A stretch of DNA of 64,000 bases, taken from the NCBI RefSeq assembly GCF_900107205.1, contig NZ_FNPC01000006.1:62001-126000 (forward strand). The letters are read 5' to 3'. This document shows positions 16,520 through 25,223 of this stretch, in pieces (the stretch's first letter is position 1; every line of letters starts with the position of its first letter). Source of the DNA: Halopenitus persicus. Lineage in GTDB: Archaea; Halobacteriota; Halobacteria; Halobacteriales; Haloferacaceae. The notes under the pieces were generated by a model that was given only the letters and a program-made list of their open reading frames with translations, ran no database searches and was not told the DNA's origin. The translations under genes were made by a program, and so were the position numbers.

Positions 16520-17005
16520 ATGGACGACCACACCCGGGACCCGGGCGTCGCTCCGCCGCTGGGAAACCCGACCGGGTGGCGCCGCGGCGACCTGGTCTGG
16601 GAGCACGCGACGCTCCGGCGGGCGACCGAACACGGGGTGCGGCTGTTCAACGCGGGCGCGTACCACGAATCCCACGACTGCTTCGAGGACGAGTGGTTCA
16701 ACTACGGGTCCGGCTCGACCGAGTCGGCCTACCTCCACGGAATGGTCCAGGTCGCCGCCGGGGCGCACAAGCGGGCCGATTTCGGGAACGACGACGGGAT
16801 GCGGTCGCTGTTCGAAACGGCGCTGACGTACCTCCACGGCGTCCCGGAGGACTTCTACGGGGTGGACGTCGCGGACGTGCGCGTCACGATCCGGGCCGCC
16901 CTCGAGGACCCGACCGCGATCGACGACTGGCGGATCACGATCGACGACGCCCGTCCCGACGCGTATCCCGTGGACTACGAGTACGTCGACGAACTCGAGG
17001 GCTGA
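16520..17005 (+). CDS. DUF309 family protein
   Basis: A 161-residue protein with the DUF309 signature: [19 protein letters not shown] near residue 40, then [16 protein letters not shown]. The His/Glu pairs in [13 protein letters not shown] resemble a helical metal site, but no activity is established. The start at 16520 lies about 25 nt after a TATA-like GTTTAGG. The gene is separated from the next by a 20-bp repeat array. Confidence 0.88.
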   Translation: MDDHTRDPGVAPPLGNPTGWRRGDLVWEHATLRRATEHGVRLFNAGAYHESHDCFEDEWFNYGSGSTESAYLHGMVQVAAGAHKRADFGNDDGMRSLFETALTYLHGVPEDFYGVDVADVRVTIRAALEDPTAIDDWRITIDDARPDAYPVDYEYVDELEG

Positions 17006-17021
17006 CCGCCGCCGACCTGAA

Positions 17022-17080
17022 TCGGGACCGGATAACCGTCGTCGGGACCGGACAACCGTCGTCGGGACCGGACACCCACC
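17022..17080. repeat. 20-bp tandem repeat, three copies
   Basis: TCGGGACCGGACAACCGTCG occurs at 17022, 17042 and (partial) 17062, in the gap between two same-strand genes. Confidence 0.8.
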
Positions 17081-17121
17081 GGATCCGATCCGCACTTACC
17101 CGCCCGGCCGATAGGAACGGT

Positions 17122-17925
17122 ATGCGCGTCCTCGAACTCGGTGACGGTCGCCCCGAGATCGCGGTGGTCGCGGCGATCCACGGGGACGAACCCTGTGGCC
17201 CCCGCGCGGTCGATCGGCTCCTCGCGGACGAGGAGGAGTACGAGCGGCCGGTCAAGCTGATCGTCGCCAACGAGGAGGCGCTCGCGGCCGGCGAGCGCTA
17301 CCTCGAGACGGACCTCAACCGGGTTTTCCCCGGCGATCCGGACGCCGACACCCACGAGGGGCGGCTCGCCCACCGGCTCACCTCGGAGCTGACCGGGTGT
17401 ACCACCCTCGCGCTCCACTCGACGCAGTCGTACGCCGAACCCTTCGCCGTCATCGACACGATGGACGAGGTCGCCCGTGGCGTCGCCCCCCACCTCCCGG
17501 TCGAGGTGGTCGTCCAGACCGACGCGTTCACCGAGGGCCGGCTCATCGAGCATCCCCACACGATCGAGGTCGAGTGCGGCCTCCAGGGCACCGACGAGGC
17601 GGCCGACAACGCCTACTGGCTCGTGCGCGCGTTTCTGGCCGCGACCGGCGCGCTGTCGGCGCCCGGCGCCGACGGCGTCGTTGACGCCGGCGGCCGGAAG
17701 GACGTCGACGTCTTCCGGCTCGACGACAGGATCCCCAAGCCGCCGGCCGACGAGTACGAGGTGTTCGCGCACAACTTCGAGCGCGTCGCGGCCGGCGAAC
17801 GCTTCGCGGCCGCGGACGGGGAATCGATCGTCGCGGAGGAGCCCTTTTATCCGGTCCTCCTGTCGGCGTACGGCTACGAGCGCGAGTTCGGCTACGCCGC
17901 CGAGTACGTGGACACCTTCGGCTAA
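17122..17925 (+). CDS. succinylglutamate desuccinylase/aspartoacylase family zinc hydrolase
   Basis: A 267-residue zinc carboxypeptidase-fold amidohydrolase. Zinc ligands are suggested by His20 and Glu23 in AIHGDEPCG and His99 in LALHSTQS; the substrate arginine is in DLNRVFPGD. A catalytic Glu is likely in HTIEVECG near residue 150. Members deacylate N-acyl amino acids, but archaeal substrates are unknown. The start lies just after a short TATA-like CTTACCC. Confidence 0.85.
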   Translation: MRVLELGDGRPEIAVVAAIHGDEPCGPRAVDRLLADEEEYERPVKLIVANEEALAAGERYLETDLNRVFPGDPDADTHEGRLAHRLTSELTGCTTLALHSTQSYAEPFAVIDTMDEVARGVAPHLPVEVVVQTDAFTEGRLIEHPHTIEVECGLQGTDEAADNAYWLVRAFLAATGALSAPGADGVVDAGGRKDVDVFRLDDRIPKPPADEYEVFAHNFERVAAGERFAAADGESIVAEEPFYPVLLSAYGYEREFGYAAEYVDTFG

Positions 17926-18027
17926 CGCGGTCCCGAGCGGCGGCGTGAACCGTCACGTTGCCGCGCCGGCAGCGTGACCCATCCCGTGTGAGCAACCATT
18001 TAGGGCTCGCCCGGCAACCATCGAACG

Positions 18028-18864
18028 ATGAAGGTCCGCGGCGAACGCGAGTGCGTGTCCTGCGGGACCCAGTGGTCCTACTACGAGACCGGCGAGATCG
18101 CGTGTCCGGAGTGCGGAAGCGTCCGGAGCGTCGGCATCGCACGGCGCCGCCGCCACACGGACTCGCCGGCGGAACTCGACCTGACGGCCCACCGCGCCCG
18201 CTTCGGCGAGGCGAGCGGGCCGCTCCCGGCGGAGGGCGTCGACGACCTCAAACGCGACCTCCGCGAGTACGTCCGCAAGCGCGGGTTCATCGACGGCGGC
18301 GAGCTACGGGGACTGGACGACGACGTCCTGCTGGCGGCCTACGAGCTGCTGCAGGTCGTCGACGCCGTCGGCCGCCTCCCGGACCCGGACGAGCGCGACC
18401 GTGAGTACCTCCTCCGCCTGCTGGCCGGGGCGGACGAGGGCGACCGGCCGGCGCCGGAGGACGTTCCCCCGAACCTCCACGCGGCGCGCGGGCTCGCTGC
18501 GGTCGAGGCGGTGGAGGCCTATCGCGAGGACCTGCGGACCCACCTCGAGGACCTGGCCGCGGACGAGATGGACGATGCGGGCGAGGCGGACGATGCGGAC
18601 GGGGCCGAGGCGAACGATGCGGACGGGGCCGAGGCGGACGGGGCCGAGGCGACCGACGAGGACCGCGACATCGAGGCGACTCGGGACGTCCTCGAATCGC
18701 TCCGCGACCGGAGCAAACGCGTCGAATCCCTCCAGGGCGACGTCGACCCCGAGACCGCCGAGACCCTCGTGCGAGCGGCCGACGACCTCGGCCGCTACCT
18801 CCGAACCGGCCGGCCGGACGCCCTCGAGAGCGCACGCGACCGGCTCTCGGAGCCCGTCGTCTGA
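18028..18864 (+). CDS. haloarchaeal zinc-ribbon protein with acidic repeat linker
   Basis: A 278-residue protein of unknown function, conserved in haloarchaea as far as I recognise it. The N-terminus MKVRGERECVSCGTQWSYYE plus ACPECGS forms a CxxC...CxxC zinc ribbon. A helical region (residues 60-170) follows, then an Asp/Ala-rich linker with in-frame 24-bp repeats (EANDADGA type, about 185-210), then a helical tail. It may be a transcription or RNA-related accessory protein, but this is inference from the ribbon only. Confidence 0.75.
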   Translation: MKVRGERECVSCGTQWSYYETGEIACPECGSVRSVGIARRRRHTDSPAELDLTAHRARFGEASGPLPAEGVDDLKRDLREYVRKRGFIDGGELRGLDDDVLLAAYELLQVVDAVGRLPDPDERDREYLLRLLAGADEGDRPAPEDVPPNLHAARGLAAVEAVEAYREDLRTHLEDLAADEMDDAGEADDADGAEANDADGAEADGAEATDEDRDIEATRDVLESLRDRSKRVESLQGDVDPETAETLVRAADDLGRYLRTGRPDALESARDRLSEPVV

Positions 18865-18925
18865 GGTGTCGTCGCCTCGCTTCCGATCGACCTTTTAAGC
18901 CATCGTGACGAACGCTCCCCGAAGG

Positions 18926-19159
18926 ATGCCCACCGTCGACTTCGACGTCCACGCCAATCGCCACCGGCTGAAGCAGCTGCGGAACGCCGGCGACACGGAG
19001 CTCTACGAGAACCGCGACGACGTCGCCTGTCCGGCCTGCGGCGAGCCGTTCACGCGGCTGTTCGTGACCGAACGGGCGACGACGACGTTCCCGGAAACCG
19101 ACGGTTCACGGTTCTGTCTGGGGAACGGGCCGGACGGGATCTACGTTTTCAGACACTGA
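18926..19159 (+). CDS. small zinc-finger protein (77 aa)
   Basis: A short protein beginning MPTVDFDVHANRHRLKQLR. A CPACGEPFTRLFV motif and a later FCLGNG Cys suggest a metal-bound fold, ending DGIYVFRH. The ATG at 18926 was chosen because a TATA-like CTTTTAAGC lies about 25-30 nt upstream; an in-frame GTG at 18905 would place the promoter too close. Its function is unknown. Confidence 0.75.
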   Translation: MPTVDFDVHANRHRLKQLRNAGDTELYENRDDVACPACGEPFTRLFVTERATTTFPETDGSRFCLGNGPDGIYVFRH

Positions 19160-19246
19160 ACGGCAGCGTTCGACGGCGTGAGACCGCTTTCTCGTCGAGA
19201 GTTTATAAGTGGCGTCGGCCTCGGCCGGCCCGATCCGCAGCCCCTT

Positions 19247-20140
19247 TTAAGGCAGCTCGATCTCGACGCCCGTCTGCAGGCTCGCGGCCTTGACGGTGTT
19301 GTACAGCAACATCGCGCGGGTCATCGGGCCGACGCCGCCGGGGACCGGCGTGATCGCGCCAGCCACGTCGGCGGCGGAGTCGTACTCGACGTCGCCGACG
19401 AGCTCGGTTCCCTCGCCGTCGTCGGTCTCGATCCGGTTGACGCCGACGTCGATGACGGTCGCGCCCTCCCGGATCATCGATCCGTCGATGAACTCCGGGA
19501 CGCCGACGGCAGCGATCACGATGTCGGCGTTCCGGGTGTGAGCGGCCAGGTCCTCGGTCCGGGAGTGACAGACGGTGACGGTGGCGTTCCCCTGGGGCGC
19601 CTTCTGGATCAGCAGGTTGGCCATCGGCTTGCCGACGATGTCGGACCGGCCGACGATCACGGCGTCCGCGCCCTCCGTCTCGACGTCGTGGGCCTCCAGC
19701 AGCTTCAGGACGCCGTGGGGGGTACACGGTTTAAATCGGGCGTGGCCGGCGACGAGCCGACCGACGTTCTCGGGATGGAACCCGTCGACGTCCTTCTCGG
19801 GGTCGATCCGGCGGAGGACCTCGCGCTCGTCGACGTGGTCGGGGACGGGCAGCTGGACGAGGATGCCGTGGACGGAGTCGTCGTCGTTCAGCTCGTCGAT
19901 CGTCGCGTAGAGCTCGTCCGCGGGCGCCTCGGGGTCGACCTCGATATGGATCCCCTCGATGCCGACCTCCTCGCAGTCGCGCTGTTTCATCGAGACGTAC
20001 GTCTCGCTGGCGGGGTCGTCGCTCATCAGGACGGTCGCCAGACCGGGTCGCGATCCGGCATCGGTCAGCGTCTCGACGCGGTCGGCGATCGCGGCGCGAA
20101 CGTCCGCGGCGACGGCGTTGCCGTCGATGATCTCGGTCAT
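19247..20140 (-). CDS. folD: methylenetetrahydrofolate dehydrogenase/cyclohydrolase
   Basis: A 297-residue bifunctional FolD interconverting methylene-, methenyl- and 10-formyl-tetrahydrofolate. The catalytic Lys is in YVSMKQRDCEEVGI, followed by the substrate loop GILVQLPVP, PCTPHGVLKLLE, the NADP loop VGRSDIVGKPMANLL and the ending TPVPGGVGPMTRAML. It follows glyA after about 100 nt on the same strand, but a TATA-like CCTTTTGAGG 24 nt upstream suggests an extra promoter. With glyA it forms the serine-to-folate one-carbon entry route. Confidence 0.96.
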   Translation of the reverse strand: MTEIIDGNAVAADVRAAIADRVETLTDAGSRPGLATVLMSDDPASETYVSMKQRDCEEVGIEGIHIEVDPEAPADELYATIDELNDDDSVHGILVQLPVPDHVDEREVLRRIDPEKDVDGFHPENVGRLVAGHARFKPCTPHGVLKLLEAHDVETEGADAVIVGRSDIVGKPMANLLIQKAPQGNATVTVCHSRTEDLAAHTRNADIVIAAVGVPEFIDGSMIREGATVIDVGVNRIETDDGEGTELVGDVEYDSAADVAGAITPVPGGVGPMTRAMLLYNTVKAASLQTGVEIELP

Positions 20141-20241
20141 ATCCGGATCTCAGCGAGCGGCCTCAAAAGGGTCGGGGATCGCGGCGGCCGGATCGTCGGT
20201 CAGCGCCGGTTGCGGTTCCATCCCGGTCGTATCCGGTCGTC

Positions 20242-21489
20242 TCAGTCGTACACGGGATGCGCCGCACAGAGCTCCTCGACGCGCTCGCCGACCTCGTAGA
20301 TCACGTCCTCGGAGTCGTGGTTGTCGACGACCCGGTAGATGAGGTCGGCGACCTCCTCGATCTCCTCGACGCCGAACCCGCGTGTCGTGAGCCCGGCGGT
20401 TCCGGCCCGGATCCCGGAGGGGTCGAACGCGGACCGCGTCTCGCCGGGGACCGTGTTGCCGTTGAGGACGATGTTGGCGGCCGCGAGCGCGTCCTCCGCG
20501 TCGCCGCCGCTGAGGTTCGGGTGGGACTCGCGCAGGTCCACGAGCACGAGGTGGGTGTCCGTGCCGCCCGAGACCAGCGAGAGGCCGTGGTCGGCCAGCC
20601 GGTCGCCCAGCGCCCGCGCGTTCTCGACGACCTGCTCGGCGTACTCCCGGAACTCGGGCTCGAGGGCCTCCTTGAACCCGACCGCCTTCCCGGCGACGTT
20701 GTGCATCAGGGGGCCGCCCTGGCCGCCCGGGAACACCGCGTTGTCGATCGCGTCGGCGTGTTCGTCCCCGCACATCACGATCCCGCCGCGGCCGGCGCGG
20801 ATCGTCTTGTGGGTCGACCCGGTGACGAAGTCCGCGGTCCCGACCGGCGAGTCGTGGACGCCCGCGGCCACGAGCCCGGTGATGTGGGCCATATCGGCGA
20901 GGTGGTAGGCGTCGACCGCGTCGGCGGTCACCTGGATGCGGTCCCACTCGACCTCGCGCGGGTACGCCGAGTAGCCCGAGACGACGATGTCGGGGTCGAA
21001 CGACTCCGCGAGGTCGCGGAGCCCCGCGTAGTCGATGGTGCCGGTTTCGGGGTCGACCTCGTACTGCTCGACGTCGTAGAGCTGCCCGACGAAGTTGGCC
21101 GGGTGGCCGTGGGAGAGGTGGCCGCCGTGGGTGAGATCCAGCGACAGGATCCGGTCGCCGGGCTCGAGCATCGCGAAGTAGACGGCCTGGTTGGCCTGCG
21201 TGCCGGAGTGGGGCTGGACGTTGACGTGCTCGGCGCCCCATAGCTCCTGCGCCCGCTCGATCGCGAGTTCCTCGACGTCGTCGGCGTACTCGCAGCCGGC
21301 GTAATATCGCGAGCCGGGATACCCCTCGGCGTACTTGTTCGTGAGGACGCTGCCCTGGGCCGCCAGCACCGCCTCGCTGGCGTGGTTCTCGCTGGCGATC
21401 ATCGCGAGCGTCCGTTCCTGTCGTTCGGCCTCGCCCTCGAGCGCGTCGGCGACCGCGGGGTCGGCCTCCCGAACCTGGTCGTAGTCCAT
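20242..21489 (-). CDS. glyA: serine hydroxymethyltransferase
   Basis: A 415-residue PLP enzyme that converts serine and a folate to glycine and methylene-folate. The N-terminal motif TLAMIASENHASEAVL, the PLP lysine in TGSTHKTIRAGRGG, HSGTQANQAVY and NAVFPGGQGGP are all present. Length is normal. The start MDYDQVREADPA was chosen by family length, with a TATA-like GCTTATTGTG about 25 nt upstream. FolD is encoded next and uses its product. Confidence 0.96.
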   Translation of the reverse strand: MDYDQVREADPAVADALEGEAERQERTLAMIASENHASEAVLAAQGSVLTNKYAEGYPGSRYYAGCEYADDVEELAIERAQELWGAEHVNVQPHSGTQANQAVYFAMLEPGDRILSLDLTHGGHLSHGHPANFVGQLYDVEQYEVDPETGTIDYAGLRDLAESFDPDIVVSGYSAYPREVEWDRIQVTADAVDAYHLADMAHITGLVAAGVHDSPVGTADFVTGSTHKTIRAGRGGIVMCGDEHADAIDNAVFPGGQGGPLMHNVAGKAVGFKEALEPEFREYAEQVVENARALGDRLADHGLSLVSGGTDTHLVLVDLRESHPNLSGGDAEDALAAANIVLNGNTVPGETRSAFDPSGIRAGTAGLTTRGFGVEEIEEVADLIYRVVDNHDSEDVIYEVGERVEELCAAHPVYD

Positions 21490-21727
21490 ACTGAAAGCCG
21501 TGGGTGACACCACAATAAGCCTGTCCGTCCGGCGTCGCGCTCCACGAACGGTCCGCTCGATGAGACGAACGGCCGACCGGGATCACACGGCGATCGCGGG
21601 CAGGAACCGCCGGAGTACGGTCGGGCCACGGCCGAATCACGGCTCGCAAGAGAAGACAACCATCCGACAGTTTGGCTGGATCGGCGACGGGGCCAACTGC
21701 GTCATCGGCACCGAAGCCGCCGACTCC

Positions 21728-22249
21728 TCATCGGGACCGATTGCGCCACCGACCGGCCAAATAGACGGCGACGCCGAGGAACGCGCCGACCGCGTTGACT
21801 CCGGCGTCGATCGCCCCGCCCGATCGCCACGGAAGCGGGACCTGAAGCAGCTCGACGAGCGCGCCGTAGCCCGCCGAAAGGAAGACGGCGGCCGCGAGAA
21901 CACGAAGCCGAGACCGCTCCGAGAACGCGGTTCCACCAGCCTCAAGCGCTCGCAGACAGCATACCGCGAGAATCGCGTAGCCGAGGAGATGGCTCGCGAC
22001 GAACGGATCGAGGCCGAAGAGGACGGGGAAGGCCTCGGAGCCACCGTCACCGGTCCCGCTGCCGGGAACCGGCAGGATCGAGACGACGAGCACGAGGAGC
22101 GCGACGCGTGCCGGCAATCGCCAACGGTGGCGATCGTCGGGGACCGAACGCTCCGGGGCCGCCCCCGGCGGGTCGGACGCCGAGCAGTCGGCGTTCATCG
22201 CGTCCGCCCTGTTCGGACCGTTCGGGCCGGAATCCGGGTCGGGAGGCAT
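21728..22249 (-). CDS. VanZ-like membrane protein
   Basis: A 173-residue membrane protein of the VanZ-like type. After a ~45-residue polar N-terminus there are about four helices (VALLVLVVSILPV, HLLGYAILAVCCLRAL, VLAAAVFLSAGYGAL, VNAVGAFLGVAVYLA). The signature ELLQVPLPWRSGGAIDAGVN is typical. Function in archaea is unknown. A TATA-like box near 22278 lies about 29 nt upstream of the first ATG, supporting the full-length start; a second ATG at 22198 is possible. Confidence 0.8.
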   Translation of the reverse strand: MPPDPDSGPNGPNRADAMNADCSASDPPGAAPERSVPDDRHRWRLPARVALLVLVVSILPVPGSGTGDGGSEAFPVLFGLDPFVASHLLGYAILAVCCLRALEAGGTAFSERSRLRVLAAAVFLSAGYGALVELLQVPLPWRSGGAIDAGVNAVGAFLGVAVYLAGRWRNRSR

Positions 22250-22277
22250 CGTTCGACCGACGGTCGGATCGCCACCC

Positions 22278-22286
22278 GTTTATCCG
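22278..22286. promoter_or_regulatory. shared TATA-like element between divergent genes
   Basis: CGTTTATCC on the plus strand sits 22-29 nt before the ATG at 22307. The same AT block read on the minus strand (GGATAAACG) sits 29-37 nt before the ATG at 22249. One element may serve both divergent genes. Confidence 0.5.
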
Positions 22287-22306
22287 CGGCGGTCGAACCG
22301 CCGACA

Positions 22307-22705
22307 ATGAGCGAGACGCTGGACGACGACCTCTATCAGCGCACGATGGCGCTGATCGAGCCGGGGGACATCGAGCTGATCGGCTGTATCGTCCACTCGA
22401 CGTACGACGGCCAGTCGGACCTGGAGATGCACGAGCTGACGGTCGCGATCAACGACGTGATCGCCGAGGCGGCCGGATCCGGCGAGACCTACATCGAGGC
22501 CGGCAACGATGACTCGAACTTCTCCTCGAACCAGTTCCAGGGCCGCACCATCGCGGACGAGTCGTTCGTCTGGGAGTGCCAACAGCTGCTCCGGGAGGGG
22601 ACCTTCGATCTGGTCTTCTACTACGAGGCGGACGCCGACCAGGACGCGATCGTCGAGGGGATCGAGGCGCTCGAGGGCGTTGACCGCGTCACGCCGGTTC
22701 CCTGA
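22307..22705 (+). CDS. conserved haloarchaeal protein (probably DUF5778 family)
   Basis: A 132-residue acidic protein with no enzymatic motif that I can identify. It starts MSETLDDDLYQRTMALIEPG and has a mixed alpha/beta pattern (DIELIGCIVHSTY, ELTVAINDVIAEAAG, FDLVFYYEADAD). I believe it is the family catalogued as DUF5778, from memory only. It is followed after 15 nt by a hydrolase gene with a Shine-Dalgarno-like sequence, so the two form an operon. Confidence 0.78.
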   Translation: MSETLDDDLYQRTMALIEPGDIELIGCIVHSTYDGQSDLEMHELTVAINDVIAEAAGSGETYIEAGNDDSNFSSNQFQGRTIADESFVWECQQLLREGTFDLVFYYEADADQDAIVEGIEALEGVDRVTPVP

Positions 22706-22706
22706 A

Positions 22707-22713
22707 CGGGAGG
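22707..22713 (+). promoter_or_regulatory. Shine-Dalgarno-like site before the downstream hydrolase
   Basis: GGGAGGT lies 8 nt before the ATG at 22721. Visible SD sites are rare in this window and here mark an internal operon gene. Confidence 0.5.
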
Positions 22714-22720
22714 TCGAGGG

Positions 22721-23485
22721 ATGAGCGACGTCGACCCCGAGACGGTCCTGATCCCTGGTGCCCGTGACGTCCGGGCGAGCCTCGATCGTGCCCGCGGGAG
22801 CGACCACGAACGGGATGGCGACCACGACCGGAAGAGCGACCACGACCGGAAGAGCGACCACGAACGGGAGAGCGACCGCGACCGGAAGAGCGACGGCGCG
22901 ACCGCGTGCGTGGTCGCCTGCCCGCCCCACCCCCAACACGGCGGCACTCGCCACGACGGGCGCCTCCAAGCCGTCTCGACGACGCTCCGCGACCGCGGCG
23001 TCGACTGCCTTCGGTTCGATTACGGCGCGTGGGACGGCGGCCCCGGCGAGCTGGCCGACGTCAGGAACGCGCTGGCGTGGGCGGGCGACCGCTACGACCG
23101 GGTCGGCCTCTTCGGCTACTCCTTCGGCGGCTGTCTGGCCCTCGTCGCGGCTGCGGATCACGAGGCCGATGCGGCGGCCTCGCCCGTTGCGGCGGTCTCG
23201 GCGCTCGCGCCGGCCCGCCGGCTGACGCCGGACGTCGACGCGGCCGCGGCGGTCGACCGAATCGCAGTGCCCCTACAGGTCGTCTACGGGACGCGGGACG
23301 ACACGGCGGAGTGGGAACCCGTCGTCGAGGCGGCCCGCGAGCGTACGGCGGATCACGGGACGGATGCGGTCTCGCTCGTCGAGCTCGAGGCGGACCACTT
23401 CTTCGTCGGCCGCACGGACCGGATCGGCGAAACGGCCGGCTCGTGGCTCGCGGACCGGGTCGAGACGGACAGCAGCGGACGGTGA
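22721..23485 (+). CDS. alpha/beta hydrolase with a charged tandem-repeat insert
   Basis: A 254-residue serine hydrolase fold. PPHPQHGG (68-75) is the oxyanion region, the nucleophile is Ser134 in FGYSFGGCL, the acid is probably the Asp in YGTRDD, and the His is in EADHFF near 230. Residues about 28-58 are a run of six-residue repeats (DHDRKS/DHERES) encoded by an 18-bp tandem repeat, inserted before the oxyanion region. Relatives lack such a segment, so it is a local expansion. The substrate is unknown. Confidence 0.82.
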   Translation: MSDVDPETVLIPGARDVRASLDRARGSDHERDGDHDRKSDHDRKSDHERESDRDRKSDGATACVVACPPHPQHGGTRHDGRLQAVSTTLRDRGVDCLRFDYGAWDGGPGELADVRNALAWAGDRYDRVGLFGYSFGGCLALVAAADHEADAAASPVAAVSALAPARRLTPDVDAAAAVDRIAVPLQVVYGTRDDTAEWEPVVEAARERTADHGTDAVSLVELEADHFFVGRTDRIGETAGSWLADRVETDSSGR

Positions 23486-23590
23486 CGAGTCGGCGGCTCG
23501 CGGTGCTGGCCAGGTGACTAGCGATACGGGACCGGCGACCAGGGGTGCTGGGCCGCCCGGCGGTCGACGTGGATCGGTCGCCGGGAGCCC

Positions 23591-24205
23591 TCAGATCTCG
23601 AGGTTCGGCGTCGGGACGGCGCCCTCGTCCGCCTCGGGGTCGTACTCGTCGATCGCCGCGAGGACGACCGCGAGCGTGCCGTCGGCGTTCCACCGACCCG
23701 TGTTGATCGCGAGGTCGTAGATCGACCGGTCGGAGACGTCGATGTCGTAGTAGGACTCATACCGCTGCGCCTCGATGACCTCCCGAACGCGCATCTCGGC
23801 CGACAGCTCCTCGCGGTCGGCGGTGCGCTCGACGCGGACCTCCTCGGGCGCGTCGAGCCAGATCCGCAGGTCCGCGCGGTTGCCCGCGATCCAGCCGGCC
23901 AGCCGCGACTCGAGGACGAAGGCCTTGTTGGCGGCCCCCCACTCCTCCGCGATCCGGCGGAGCCGGCGGTCGAGTTCGCGGTCGATCGCGTCGGACTCGC
24001 CGGCCTTCGCGACCAGCTGCGAGAGGCTCATCTCCCGGTCCTCGGCGATCGACCGGAAGATCTCCCCGCCCGAGACGTACCCGCAGTCGAGAACCGTCGA
24101 GAGCCGCTCGCAAAGCGTCGTGGCGCCGCAGCCGGGCGGGCCGGACACCGTGATGAAGAGGTTGCTGTCGATGCGCCGGTCGACGGCCGCGTCCGTGCTG
24201 GTCAT
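23591..24205 (-). CDS. cmk: cytidylate kinase, archaeal type
   Basis: A 204-residue P-loop nucleotide kinase of the archaeal CMP kinase family, which phosphorylates CMP/dCMP. The P-loop is SGPPGCGATTLCERLS (residues 21-36), followed by YVSGGEIFR, the AEEWGAANKAFVLESRLAGW core, a lid region ERTADRE and YYDIDVSDRSIYDLAINTGRW. It was preferred over adenylate kinase because of the GGEIFR and DIDVSD segments. The start was placed at MTSTDAAVDRR. A TATA-like CCTTACCCG lies about 25 nt upstream, in a repeated unit. Confidence 0.9.
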   Translation of the reverse strand: MTSTDAAVDRRIDSNLFITVSGPPGCGATTLCERLSTVLDCGYVSGGEIFRSIAEDREMSLSQLVAKAGESDAIDRELDRRLRRIAEEWGAANKAFVLESRLAGWIAGNRADLRIWLDAPEEVRVERTADREELSAEMRVREVIEAQRYESYYDIDVSDRSIYDLAINTGRWNADGTLAVVLAAIDEYDPEADEGAVPTPNLEI

Positions 24206-24231
24206 CCGATGGAGTGCTCGCGCGCGAGACG

Positions 24232-24284
24232 GGTAAGGATGGGGGGTCGAGTAAGAACGGTAAGGATGGAGGTCGGGTGAGAAT
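24232..24284. repeat. 27-bp imperfect tandem repeat at the cmk promoter
   Basis: GGTAAGGATGG begins each of two consecutive units (24232 and 24259), and both contain GGTCG and a GTRAGAA block. On the minus strand each unit carries a TATA-like CTTACC; only the proximal one is correctly spaced from the cmk start. Confidence 0.65.
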
Positions 24285-24349
24285 CCGGGTCGCTTGGGAC
24301 GTCGCACCGGTCGTCGCGGTTGGGGCCGACTTACCCGCGATGTCGAAGA

Positions 24350-24367
24350 TTTATAATGTTTTAACGG
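24350..24367 (+). promoter_or_regulatory. AT-rich promoter of the cupin gene
   Basis: TTTATAATG followed by TTTTAACGG. The second motif is about 23-30 nt before the ATG at 24389 and favours that start over the in-frame GTG at 24374. Confidence 0.6.
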
Positions 24368-24388
24368 TATCCCGTGAATCGGTACCGG

Positions 24389-24775
24389 ATGACGGAGGAT
24401 TTCAGCATCGTTGAGCCGGCCGACGTCCCGACGACGCGATTCGATACCTGCGAGACGGCCGTTCGGAAGCTCACGGAGCCGCTCGGCTGTGTCGAGCTGC
24501 GGGTAAACCAGGTCATCGTTGAGCCGGGCGAGGTGACCACCCCGCACACCCACGAGGGACAGGAGGAGGTGTTCGTCGCGCTGACCGATGGACAGATCTC
24601 CATTGCGGACGAGATCCACGACGTCCCGGAAGGCGGCATCGTTCGCGTCGACCCGGAGACCGTTCGAAACCTCCTCAACCGAACCGAGGAAACCCACGTG
24701 TGGCTCGCGTTCGGCGCGCCGCCGATCGGGACCGTCGACGACTTCGGTGCATACGTCGTTCCCGACGACCGATGA
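24389..24775 (+). CDS. cupin-domain protein
   Basis: A 128-residue single cupin barrel. The metal-binding motif 1 reads PHTHEGQEEVFVAL around residue 55, with VNQVIVEPGEVTT before it and a second half PEGGIVRVDPETVRNLLN lacking a clear second His. Cupins range from isomerases to storage or sensor proteins; no substrate can be assigned. It is convergent with tfs, 5 nt from its stop codon. Confidence 0.85.
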   Translation: MTEDFSIVEPADVPTTRFDTCETAVRKLTEPLGCVELRVNQVIVEPGEVTTPHTHEGQEEVFVALTDGQISIADEIHDVPEGGIVRVDPETVRNLLNRTEETHVWLAFGAPPIGTVDDFGAYVVPDDR

Positions 24776-24779
24776 GGGG

Positions 24780-25109
24780 TCAGTTGTACCCGCGCCAGCG
24801 GTGGCCACACTCCTGACACTTAAAAAAGCGCGTCGGGGGCTCGTCGGCCGCGCCGGTCTGTTTGATCGTGTACCAGGCCTCGCCGTGGCCGCACTCGTCA
24901 CAGACGACGTCGGTCGCGGTGGGTTTCCCCTCGAAGTTCGCGTTCTCCTCGGTCTCGATCGGCGACGCGTCGCCCTGCCGCTCCGTGGAGACGTACTGCT
25001 CGGCCAGATCGTCCTCCCGCTCGGTGGTCGCCCCGCAGTCGTCGTTTTGACACACCATTCGGCCGTCGACCGACACCATCATCGAGCCGCACTCGTCACA
25101 GAATTGCAT
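24780..25109 (-). CDS. tfs: transcription factor S (TFIIS-like cleavage factor)
   Basis: A 109-residue two-zinc-ribbon protein. N-ribbon: FCDECGSMM plus CQNDDCG. C-ribbon: CDECGHGEAWY plus KCQECGHRW, with the catalytic acidic hairpin ADEPPTRFF, which enters the RNA polymerase secondary channel to stimulate cleavage of backtracked RNA. The length matches archaeal TFS. The start MQFCDECG was chosen because the ribbon begins at the N-terminus. It probably follows the two upstream minus-strand genes, with a ~115-nt gap. Confidence 0.94.
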   Translation of the reverse strand: MQFCDECGSMMVSVDGRMVCQNDDCGATTEREDDLAEQYVSTERQGDASPIETEENANFEGKPTATDVVCDECGHGEAWYTIKQTGAADEPPTRFFKCQECGHRWRGYN

Positions 25110-25223
25110 CGGTGGATCGTTTCCCGGCCTACGGTCGGCAGCGGTTTGAAGGGTTCGCTCCGGCAGCCGGGGCCGGAGCCGCGGTCGGTCCCCGCAGCCC
25201 ACTCACTCGTTCACGTGGATCGC

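Noticed and set aside
23591-24901. A longer N-terminus for the CMP kinase
   Set aside because: The added residues cross the promoter repeat and are antisense to the cupin gene.
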